Shown here piece after piece: positions 1-6,378 of a stretch of DNA of 34,541 bases; within the stretch, counting starts at the first letter, position 1, and each line of letters starts with the position of its first letter. Source of the stretch: Oleispira sp963933055 (GTDB taxonomy: Bacteria > Pseudomonadota > Gammaproteobacteria > Pseudomonadales > Oceanobacteraceae); NCBI GenBank assembly GCA_963933055.1, contig CAWVSY010000041.1, positions 1-34,541 of the forward strand, written 5' to 3'. Under the pieces are notes generated by a model. The model was not told the origin of the DNA, made no database searches, and was given only the letters and a program-made list of their open reading frames with translations. The position numbers and the translations under genes were made by a program.

Positions 1-2
1 CT

Positions 3-71
3 GAAAACTCTCCAACTGAAAATCCTCTAACCGAAAACCTGACCAAAAATGATAGTGACCAAGATACATAA
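3..71 (+). CDS. C-terminal tail of an upstream gene, probably PhoH-like ATPase (partial)
   Basis: An open frame enters from the left edge and ends with a TAA whose last A is the first base of the ybeY ATG (TAATG), so the two genes are translationally coupled. Only 22 residues are visible. They are hydrophilic and Asn/Glu/Thr rich, with a repeated TEN motif, as in a disordered tail. In proteobacteria the gene coupled upstream of ybeY is usually the PhoH-like ybeZ, so that is the likely identity. This rests on synteny only; no PhoH domain lies inside the window. Confidence 0.5.
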   Translation, partial: ENSPTENPLTENLTKNDSDQDT

Positions 72-571
72 TGACTGAACAACAATTTCCTACAGAGTTA
101 GAACTGCAGCTAGACGTCCAAATTGCAGTAGAAAAAGAAAACGACTTACCCACTGAAGAACAACTGAATCAGTGGGCAGTCGCTGCATTACTCAAGCGCA
201 CTGAACATGAAGAACCGGAATTAACGATTCGCATTGTTGACGAAGCTGAAAGCCAAGAACTTAACCATGAATACCGCGGTAAAGATAAACCAACCAACGT
301 ATTATCTTTCCCTTTCGAAGCTCCAGCACATGTGCCGATCCCATTATTAGGCGACCTTATTGTATGTAAGCAAGTTGTCGAACGTGAAGCCATTGAACAA
401 GATAAAACCTTAACGGCCCATTGGGCGCATATGATCGTTCATGGCTGCTTACACCTTCTAGGATATGACCATATAGAAGATGAAGAAGCGGAAGAAATGG
501 AAGGCATAGAGCGCATTGTTATGGCAGAACTTGGTTTTGAAGATCCCTATAAAAATGATGAAGCCGAATAA
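71..571 (+). CDS. ybeY: Endoribonuclease YbeY (rRNA maturation factor)
   Basis: This 166-residue protein is a single-domain metal-dependent endoribonuclease of the UPF0054 family. The family acts in 16S rRNA 3'-end maturation and ribosome quality control in the cytoplasm. The signature HGCLHLLGYDH lies at residues 124-134; its three histidines (124, 128, 134) bind zinc. The conserved arginine stretch YRGKDKPTNVLSFPF is at 68-82. The first 25 or so residues are an acidic extension of little conservation, and the C-terminus is also acidic. It overlaps the preceding frame by one base (TAATG), as expected for a ybeZ-ybeY operon. The usual next gene, corC/ybeX, is absent here; a broken LysR gene follows instead. 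Identity is secure. Confidence 0.96.
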   Translation: MTEQQFPTELELQLDVQIAVEKENDLPTEEQLNQWAVAALLKRTEHEEPELTIRIVDEAESQELNHEYRGKDKPTNVLSFPFEAPAHVPIPLLGDLIVCKQVVEREAIEQDKTLTAHWAHMIVHGCLHLLGYDHIEDEEAEEMEGIERIVMAELGFEDPYKNDEAE

Positions 572-959
572 AATCATGCAGCCACTCACGCATCAGCGAT
601 GCAAGGCGATCTAGCCATTCATATTGGCATTCCCAAAGACTATTCTTTGATAGCGCGTATTATGTATGAAGAGTGATTTATTCTATGCGCTAGCCCAAGT
701 TATCTTGAAAAATTGTCTGACTTACAGCTATTCCAATAATGCAGATACTTGGCAATTCAATGCGATTAATCAAGACAGTCAAAAGCATACAATTAAAGTA
801 AAAGGAAATTACCGCGTTAATAACAGTGCCTCTTTAAAACAAGCATTAATTGCGGGGATTTACCCGGAGCGACAATATTTACCGACTAAAGTGCGGGCAT
901 TTTTAGATTTCTTAATTGAACACCTTGGAACTGATGTGCCTTTTTGGGACAATTTTTAA
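572..959 (+). pseudogene. LysR-type regulator remnant (effector-binding domain only)
   Basis: Pieces of the LysR substrate-binding domain appear in order but in two frames. In the ybeY frame from about 599: GDLAIHIGIPKDYSLIARIMYEE, matching the family's DLAIRIG...DSSLIAR segment, then an in-frame TGA at 674-676, then FILCASPSYLEK, matching the usual R..V..SP.YL segment. Near 708 the reading moves to the next frame and continues with NCLTYSYSNNADTWQFN and further domain sequence to ALIAGI. It then jumps directly to YPERQYLPTKVRAFLDFL, the family's C-terminal signature, so about 40-50 residues are missing. There is no helix-turn-helix half. The 97-residue frame starting at 666 is only the second part of this wreck, and its first 15 residues are out-of-frame sequence. 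The lesions are one nonsense codon, one frameshift with deletion, one internal deletion and loss of the N-terminus. Confidence 0.85.
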
Positions 960-970
960 TTAAAAAAATC

Positions 971-1558
971 TTATTGCAATACCACGGATTTTAAATTGCT
1001 AATCGACGCAGCGGTATTACCACTATTATCGGCTTGGTTTTCATCGGCGCCTTGATCAATTAATAAAGCTTTTAATTCTTCACGGCCAAACAAACTGGCA
1101 TACATCAAGGGTGTTTGACCGGCATTATTTTGATGGTTTTCATTGCAGTCTGCTGCAATTAAACGCTTAGCTATCGAAAATTCACCCTTAAAAATGGCCG
1201 CCATAACCGCGGTATTACCACGATTATCTTCAGCACAAGCATTTGCACCTAAAGTTAATAATTTATTAACTGCTTCTGGCCTTCCATTATAAGAGGAGAT
1301 CATCAAAGCGGTATAACCCTTCCTATTTTTTATATCTATCGGAAAACCTGCATTTACAAACTCATTAATGATAGCCGTATCGCCTAAGCGTGCGGCGGCA
1401 AAAAAATATTGCGTCAACTTTTGCCATTGTTTTTCTTGATCATTTTTTTCAGCCAGTGAATACTGAGACATCAGTAATACACTAATAATAAAAAGGAATT
1501 TCTTCACTGATTTTACGTAAAAAACAAACATAACCACCTCATACTTTATAAGTGTCAT
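971..1558 (-). CDS. ankB: Exported ankyrin-repeat protein, AnkB-like partner of KatB
   Basis: This 195-residue protein has an N-terminal export signal (hydrophobic stretch FLFIISVLLM, possible cleavage after SLA) followed by about four ankyrin repeats over residues 48-185, with the typical G-x-TALM and LL..GA patterns. It lies 44 bases downstream of the periplasmic catalase on the same strand. In Pseudomonas aeruginosa the ankyrin protein AnkB is encoded directly after katB and is needed for full KatB activity; the same arrangement and export signal suggest the same role here. A good ribosome site (AAGGAGG, 1572-1578) sits 13 bases before the first ATG. A second ATG at 1529-1531 would give a more classical signal peptide, so the start is uncertain. 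The gene converges on the LysR remnant with only 11 bases between them and no hairpin terminator. Confidence 0.85.
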   Translation of the reverse strand: MTLIKYEVVMFVFYVKSVKKFLFIISVLLMSQYSLAEKNDQEKQWQKLTQYFFAAARLGDTAIINEFVNAGFPIDIKNRKGYTALMISSYNGRPEAVNKLLTLGANACAEDNRGNTAVMAAIFKGEFSIAKRLIAADCNENHQNNAGQTPLMYASLFGREELKALLIDQGADENQADNSGNTAASISNLKSVVLQ

Positions 1559-1602
1559 AAAAATAAAAGAGCCTCCTTGCTCTAGTATTTTATTTCGCCT
1601 TA

Positions 1603-3117
1603 TTACAAACCAGCAGCCAGTTCCTGAACTTGCTGAATGTTACCACCCACGGCTTTTGTTAAGCGCGTGCCGTATTCGTTATCAGCTTTATAAAATTGAC
1701 TCAACATCATGTGCTGTGTCTCTTTATTTTTTACAGCCGACAAATCACCTGACAAGTTGTTAATCAAATTATCTTGTTCAGACTTACTAAAGCTACGATA
1801 TAGATCACCCGCTTGCTTAAAGTTCATAGGATTTTGTATCCCACGCTGCTGTACATTTCCTTGCAAAGAGATTGCAGAATGACGAGCATTAGAGTCTTCT
1901 GTAATACCTTCATGACTTGGCTGATAATTCACATTGGTATCGGTATTTCCCATGTTCATCGCACCATCTTGATTGTAATTAGTAACGCTTACTAAACTAC
2001 GATTAATAGGTAATTGCTGATGGTTAACACCTAAGCGATACATCTGCGTATCGCTATAAGAGAATATACGACCCTGTAGCAAACGATCTTCTGAAGGTTC
2101 AATACCAGAGATTAAATTCGCAGGAGCCATCGCGACTTGTTCGGTTTCTTGAAAGAAGTTAGTCGGCATACGATTTAATGTCATCGTACCTACTTTAGTA
2201 TCTTTAACGCCTACCCAAGCTTTCGTCGCATCCAAAGGATCGTAAGCAAGCGTATTTAATTCAGCAGGTGACATAACCTTGATGTATAAATCCCATTTTG
2301 GGTAATCACCTGCATTAATCGCCGTGGATAAATCATGCGTTAAATGCTGAAAGTCTTTTGACTGAATAGCCGCAACTTGATCTGAACTTAGATTACTGAT
2401 GCCTTGCTGACTCTTCCATTGGAACTTCACATAACTAACCGCGCCATCTTGGTTAATCATTTTATAAGCATGAACACCAAAGCCGTCCATTTTTCTGTAA
2501 CTTGCTGGCGTACCGTAATCACTATAAACCCAAGTCAACATATGAGCTGCACTCGGCTGAGTCGAAAAGAAATCAAAGAAGCGATTCGGATCTTGTATAT
2601 TATCAATCGGTGATGGTTTCAATGAATGAACCATGTCTGGAAATTTAATGGCATCGCGAATAAAGAAAACGGGCAAGTTGTTACCGACTAAATCCCAGTT
2701 ACCTTCATCGGTATAAAACTTAGTTGCGAAACCTCGAGGGTCTCTTAATGTTTCTGGGCTTCCTTTACTGTGAATTACCGAAGAGAAACGCACAAAAACA
2801 GGCGTCTCTTTACCTTCTTCTGCAAAAGGAGCCGCTTTCGTCACTTCACTAAAATCTTTAGTCGCAACAAAAACACCGTGTGCTCCAGCACCTCTAGCAT
2901 GCACTACTCGCTCAGGAATGCGCTCACGAGCAAAACGTTGTAATTTTTGAATTAGCTGAACATCTTCTAATAACACACTGCCTCTCGGTCCAGCAGTGAT
3001 TGAGTTTTGGTTATCGCCCACCGCCGCGCCATTATCCCGGGTTAAGGTACTGGCATTAGCGCTAGCAGTTGCTGCTAACGAAATCGCGGTGACTATTACT
3101 TTAAAAGAAGTTTTCAT
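1603..3117 (-). CDS. katB: Periplasmic monofunctional heme catalase (KatB type)
   Basis: This 504-residue small-subunit heme catalase converts H2O2 to water and oxygen. A signal peptide covers residues 1-22 (ASANA, then STLTRDNG), so the enzyme is predicted to be periplasmic. Visible family motifs are the active-site histidine in ERVVHARGAGAHG (H73), the distal-side asparagine in DLVGNNLPVFF (145-147), and the proximal heme-ligand tyrosine in RIFSYSDTQMYRLG (Y354). The sequence resembles Pseudomonas KatB. It is the first gene of a two-gene operon with the ankyrin protein downstream. A candidate promoter and a perfect OxyR half-site lie in the 218-bp gap shared with the divergent yjjU gene, consistent with peroxide induction. 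Full length, no defects seen. Confidence 0.95.
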   Translation of the reverse strand: MKTSFKVIVTAISLAATASANASTLTRDNGAAVGDNQNSITAGPRGSVLLEDVQLIQKLQRFARERIPERVVHARGAGAHGVFVATKDFSEVTKAAPFAEEGKETPVFVRFSSVIHSKGSPETLRDPRGFATKFYTDEGNWDLVGNNLPVFFIRDAIKFPDMVHSLKPSPIDNIQDPNRFFDFFSTQPSAAHMLTWVYSDYGTPASYRKMDGFGVHAYKMINQDGAVSYVKFQWKSQQGISNLSSDQVAAIQSKDFQHLTHDLSTAINAGDYPKWDLYIKVMSPAELNTLAYDPLDATKAWVGVKDTKVGTMTLNRMPTNFFQETEQVAMAPANLISGIEPSEDRLLQGRIFSYSDTQMYRLGVNHQQLPINRSLVSVTNYNQDGAMNMGNTDTNVNYQPSHEGITEDSNARHSAISLQGNVQQRGIQNPMNFKQAGDLYRSFSKSEQDNLINNLSGDLSAVKNKETQHMMLSQFYKADNEYGTRLTKAVGGNIQQVQELAAGL

Positions 3118-3193
3118 TATTTAGTCCTAATTAGATTTTTTCAACGCAAGCAGTGTACTTCTCAGCAATAAATTAACTAAAACAATTAAAACT

Positions 3194-3251
3194 ATAATAT
3201 CGATAATAAAAAACTATTAGCAAGTGTCGTTGATCAATAGCTATTAACTAT
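3194..3251 (-). promoter_or_regulatory. katB promoter with OxyR-type site
   Basis: At 3237-3251 the sequence ATAGCTATTAACTAT matches every defined base of the OxyR half-site ATAGnTnnnAnCTAT. On the minus strand it lies 14 bases upstream of a possible -35 (TTGCTA, 3218-3223), with an 18-base spacer to a possible -10 (TATTAT, 3194-3199). A weaker half-site (8 of 10 defined bases) is at 3203-3217, but the centre-to-centre distance is 34 bases instead of the usual 22. The predicted target is katB (start 3117). The same region also holds an 18-bp AT-only palindrome (3276-3293) nearer yjjU, of unknown meaning. Confidence 0.6.
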
Positions 3252-3335
3252 TAATAAAACATAAAATATTAATTTTTATTATTAAAATAATAAGAATACA
3301 GTAACGCTCTAGCCATTAAATTCAGTCTAAATCTT

Positions 3336-4256
3336 ATGCAATACTCCGCCGCTACCATTGATCAAACAAGCCCATGCTTACCCACGATCGCGATGAATAA
3401 CACAGCCTTAGTTGCAGAAGGTGGTGGTCAGCGTGGAATTTTCACCGCAGGTGTTTTAGACAGCTGGCTGCACTCGGGCTTCAATCCATTTGACTTATTA
3501 ATTGGTACATCAGCGGGTGCCCAGAACTTATCTAGTTATATGACTTGCCAAAAAGGCTTTGGCCGCCAGTCCATCACATCATTATCGAGAGGTCCTAAAT
3601 TCTTTAAACTCTCTCGAACATTGGTGGGTAAGCACGCGGTCGATTTAGACTGGTATTTTAATCAGGTTGAACACGCTGAACATCGCTTAAATATTGGCTG
3701 CGGAGAAGAGCGATTAGCAACTCGGCAATTATTATTTTCAGCGACAAAAGCAGACGATCAGAGCGCTGCGTTTTTTTCACCTACTCGGGAAAACTGGCTG
3801 ACCGTATTGAAAGCTTCAAGCGCCTTACCTATTTTGTATAAAAAAGGGGTAAAAATAGATGAGCATTATTATGTTGACGGAGGTGTCGCAGCACCCATTC
3901 CCGTAGAAGAAGCTTATCAACGTGGAGCAAAACGCATTGTGGTTATTCGTACGGTGCCAAAAGATTCTAATATTCAGTCGCCTTGGGCTCACAAATTAAA
4001 AACTCTATTTTGTAATACAAATCGCTGTCCAAAGGTTTTAGATTTAATTACTCGGCATGAGAATGCATACCAAGCAACGCTCGATTTTATTGAGCGCCCG
4101 CCAAAAGGCCTAGAAATAATACAAGTCTATCCCAAGCAAGCATTGGCCAGCCGTTTAGTGGGAAGTGATCTTACTTCGTTGGATGATGATTATGCGCTAG
4201 GGATTCAAGCAGGGTTGGACTTTTTAATGCAGCATGAAACACGCTATAAAAAGTAA
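3336..4256 (+). CDS. yjjU: Patatin-like phospholipase, YjjU family
   Basis: This 306-residue protein has the patatin fold elements in order: the glycine-rich oxyanion loop EGGGQRGIFTAGVLD (about 29-43), the nucleophile elbow GTSAG with the catalytic serine (about residue 60), and the catalytic aspartate in DGG (about 182). These predict a serine/aspartate dyad lipid hydrolase. Overall wording (NPFDLLIGTSAGAQNLS, RIVVIRTVPK, LEIIQVYPK) closely resembles E. coli YjjU, whose physiological substrate is not established. No export signal is visible. A second in-frame ATG at 3393 would remove a 19-residue leader; neither start has a clear ribosome site, so the start is uncertain. It stands alone, divergent from katB, and ends just before a strong terminator. 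Confidence 0.88.
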   Translation: MQYSAATIDQTSPCLPTIAMNNTALVAEGGGQRGIFTAGVLDSWLHSGFNPFDLLIGTSAGAQNLSSYMTCQKGFGRQSITSLSRGPKFFKLSRTLVGKHAVDLDWYFNQVEHAEHRLNIGCGEERLATRQLLFSATKADDQSAAFFSPTRENWLTVLKASSALPILYKKGVKIDEHYYVDGGVAAPIPVEEAYQRGAKRIVVIRTVPKDSNIQSPWAHKLKTLFCNTNRCPKVLDLITRHENAYQATLDFIERPPKGLEIIQVYPKQALASRLVGSDLTSLDDDYALGIQAGLDFLMQHETRYKK

Positions 4257-4268
4257 TAAAAAAGATCA

Positions 4269-4303
4269 ATACCTAGACCGAAGATACGGTCTAGGTATTT
4301 TTT
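4269..4303 (+). terminator. Rho-independent terminator, likely bidirectional
   Basis: A perfect 12-bp stem (ATACCTAGACCG with CGGTCTAGGTAT) with a 6-base loop is followed by six T. It lies 12 bases after the yjjU stop. A-rich sequence on the other side would also provide a U-tract for the convergent minus-strand oxidoreductase gene ending at 4308. Confidence 0.92.
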
Positions 4304-4307
4304 AACG

Positions 4308-5534
4308 CTATGCACGACGACTTCTAAATGCATAAACCCCAGCATTTAATAATGTACTAAAGAATACGCCCCACTCACTCAAATTAGGCTTTGGCTTTTT
4401 ACCATTAGCCATGCGCGCCAATTGGGCTTCGTACCATGTAATGTCCAGCATCGCCATTTTATCAATGGCTGGTTTACCTGTGGTTAATACTTTCAATTGC
4501 TGCTGGTGATCTTCATTAGCAATTAATTTATTCGGAAAGTCAGGGTCAACCGCTGTTGTACGCGCGACACCAATAAAATCTGTCGCTCCAGAATCCAACG
4601 CGTCTTGCATCGCTTTAGCCGAACGAAATCCACCCGTTACTACGAGGGGAGTATCTACCAGTGCACGCACTTTATCAGCATAATCTAAGAAATAGGCTTC
4701 GCGTTGAACCGTCGATTTTTTAGCGTCACTGCCCATCATCGACGGATTTTCGTAAGTACCTCCAGAGATCTCGATTAAATCGATACCGGCATCAGCAAGA
4801 GTTTTAACCACTTGCATAGAGTCTTCCTCGCTAAAACCGCCCTTCATAAAGTCAGCAGAATTTAACTTAATACCAATTGGAAAATCATTACCCACTTGCT
4901 CGCGAATAGCATTATAAACTGAGAGTACAAAGCGCATGCGGTTTTCTAACGAGCCGCCCCATTGATCATCACGCTGATTGTGGCGTGGTGATAAAAACTG
5001 ACTGACTAAATAACCATGCGCGCCATGGATTTGCACACCAGTAAAGCCCGCTTCTTTTGCAAGCTTCGCACTGGTCGCGAACTTTTTAATAATCTCTAAG
5101 ATTTCATCTTCTAATAATGCACGCGGTTTATTAAAGCCTTTTTCTAAACCACGAGTTAAGGCAATCGCAGAAGGTGCTACAGGCACTTCAGCAATAAAGT
5201 TAGGAATTTGCTTACCTGGGTGATTCAACTGAGTCCAAATATGAGAACCGTTTTTCTTACCCGCCGCCGCCCAGTTTTTGAATTCTGTTAAATCACTTTT
5301 CTCATCTAGAACAACGTTCTTAGGCTCGCCTAACGCCGTGCGGTCAATCATGATATTGCCAGTCATCGACAAACCAATGCCACCCTCAGCCCAACGACCA
5401 TAAAGCTTTGCTAGTCCTGGCTTAGGGCTATGATCGCGTGTTCCTAGCTGCTCACTCATGGCTGATTTAAATAAGCGATTTTTAATCATTTGGCCATTTT
5501 TTAGTGCAAAACTAGAGCCTAAAAGTGCTGTCAT
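4308..5534 (-). CDS. NADH:flavin oxidoreductase, Old Yellow Enzyme family
   Basis: This 408-residue FMN-binding TIM-barrel oxidoreductase should reduce activated C=C bonds, quinones or similar electrophiles with NAD(P)H. The family signature HGAHGYLVSQFLSPRHNQRD (about residues 168-187) followed by WGGSLENR is intact and includes the substrate-binding histidines. There is only the barrel, without the iron-sulfur and second flavin domains of 2,4-dienoyl-CoA reductase. A good ribosome site (AAGGA, 7 bases before ATG) supports the start. It lies 114 bases downstream of a TetR gene on the same strand, and both promoters carry an identical 14-bp operator candidate, so it is probably de-repressed by an electrophile as in nemRA. 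The exact substrate cannot be read from the sequence. Confidence 0.9.
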   Translation of the reverse strand: MTALLGSSFALKNGQMIKNRLFKSAMSEQLGTRDHSPKPGLAKLYGRWAEGGIGLSMTGNIMIDRTALGEPKNVVLDEKSDLTEFKNWAAAGKKNGSHIWTQLNHPGKQIPNFIAEVPVAPSAIALTRGLEKGFNKPRALLEDEILEIIKKFATSAKLAKEAGFTGVQIHGAHGYLVSQFLSPRHNQRDDQWGGSLENRMRFVLSVYNAIREQVGNDFPIGIKLNSADFMKGGFSEEDSMQVVKTLADAGIDLIEISGGTYENPSMMGSDAKKSTVQREAYFLDYADKVRALVDTPLVVTGGFRSAKAMQDALDSGATDFIGVARTTAVDPDFPNKLIANEDHQQQLKVLTTGKPAIDKMAMLDITWYEAQLARMANGKKPKPNLSEWGVFFSTLLNAGVYAFRSRRA

Positions 5535-5557
5535 GTTGGTATCCTTAATTCTATTTA

Positions 5558-5571
5558 GACCGATCGTCTTA
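5558..5571. promoter_or_regulatory. TetR operator candidate, copy 1 (oxidoreductase promoter)
   Basis: GACCGATCGTCTTA stands 23 bases upstream of the oxidoreductase ATG. With the preceding A it forms an AGAC-N5-GTCT inverted repeat. The same 14 bases recur exactly at 6265-6278 before the tetR gene, the pattern expected for a repressor controlling itself and its neighbour. Confidence 0.75.
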
Positions 5572-5648
5572 AAGTTGTTTCAAAAAAAGTACACGCTGTG
5601 CACTTATCAATTTTTTATAAAGTATTTGGCTATAAATTTTGATGCTCT

Positions 5649-6251
5649 TTATTTTTTGAGCAAAGTTTCAAGCATTAACTCCATAATTTTTTTAACGGGT
5701 TTAGTATCTGCCGACATTTTCATCGTCATCAACGCCCCTTCCCAAACCGACCAATAAACTGCCGCCATGTCCATCGCACTCACATCATCACGTACCAGTT
5801 TTTGCGACTGAGCCTGAGAAAAAACAGAGCTAAAAAAGTGCAACCAACTCTTCAATGCTTTATCCAGTTCTAATCGACACATTTCACTTTCAGCGGATAT
5901 TTCGATCGCAATAGCTCCCACTAAACACGACTTTTTAAATTCATGGCTAGCGTATTGCTTCAAACTGTAGCGATAAATTGATCTGAGTTGATCAATGGGG
6001 GTCAGTACTTTACCTTCACCCTCAACAAAATCTGTTAGCTGACGCAGTAAATTACGACTGTAATGGGCGATTACTTCAGCCACAAAAGCCTCTTTACTGG
6101 CAAAGAAATTATAAAATGAACCTTTGGGCACATTGACTACGTCTAAAATCTGCTTAATACCCGTACCGTGATAGCCGTGCTCAGAGAGTTGCTCTATGCC
6201 GGCTTCAATCAATGCTTCTCGGGTATGTTCACTGCGTCTTGGTCTGTTCAT
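5649..6251 (-). CDS. TetR-family repressor of the adjacent oxidoreductase
   Basis: This 200-residue protein has an N-terminal TetR helix-turn-helix (residues 8-54, with the typical GYHGTGIKQILDVVNVPKGSFYNFFASKEAF) and an all-helical ligand domain. The segment around 107-118 (KSCLVGAIAIEI) resembles AcuR/NemR-type regulators. Cys109 lies close to where E. coli NemR has its electrophile-sensing Cys106 (from memory). The gene immediately precedes an Old Yellow Enzyme gene, and a 14-bp sequence is shared by both promoters. The inferred role is autorepression and repression of the oxidoreductase, relieved by reactive electrophiles or oxidants. The ribosome site before the ATG is weak. Confidence 0.9.
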   Translation of the reverse strand: MNRPRRSEHTREALIEAGIEQLSEHGYHGTGIKQILDVVNVPKGSFYNFFASKEAFVAEVIAHYSRNLLRQLTDFVEGEGKVLTPIDQLRSIYRYSLKQYASHEFKKSCLVGAIAIEISAESEMCRLELDKALKSWLHFFSSVFSQAQSQKLVRDDVSAMDMAAVYWSVWEGALMTMKMSADTKPVKKIMELMLETLLKK

Positions 6252-6264
6252 TTCTACACTTTAT

Positions 6265-6278
6265 GACCGATCGTCTTA
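6265..6278. promoter_or_regulatory. TetR operator candidate, copy 2 (tetR promoter)
   Basis: Exact second copy of GACCGATCGTCTTA, 13 bases upstream of the tetR ATG, in the same orientation relative to the gene as copy 1. A GAC-N5-GTC dyad lies at its centre. It would serve autoregulation. Confidence 0.75.
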
Positions 6279-6307
6279 GAATGGAAGTTATAACTGCATA
6301 TTCCATA

Positions 6308-6330
6308 TAAAAGTCACTGTTGCAGCAGTG
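6308..6330 (-). terminator. Possible terminator of the chemoreceptor gene
   Basis: Downstream of the chemoreceptor stop, on the minus strand, CACTGCTGCAACAGTG (6315-6330) can form a short stem of about 7 bp including one G-U pair. It is followed by ACTTTTAT. The loop is very short and the U-tract broken, so this is a weak candidate. Confidence 0.4.
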
Positions 6331-6378
6331 GAACAATCAAACAATATCAACCAATAAGCCATTCATATTACGAACCGC

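Noticed and set aside
666..959. 97-residue frame as a genuine small hypothetical gene
   Set aside because: Its body is LysR effector-domain sequence with an internal deletion, and its N-terminus is out-of-frame sequence of the same relic.
3276..3293. 18-bp AT-only palindrome between katB and yjjU
   Set aside because: In a very AT-rich spacer such palindromes arise easily; it has no GC stem and no known motif.
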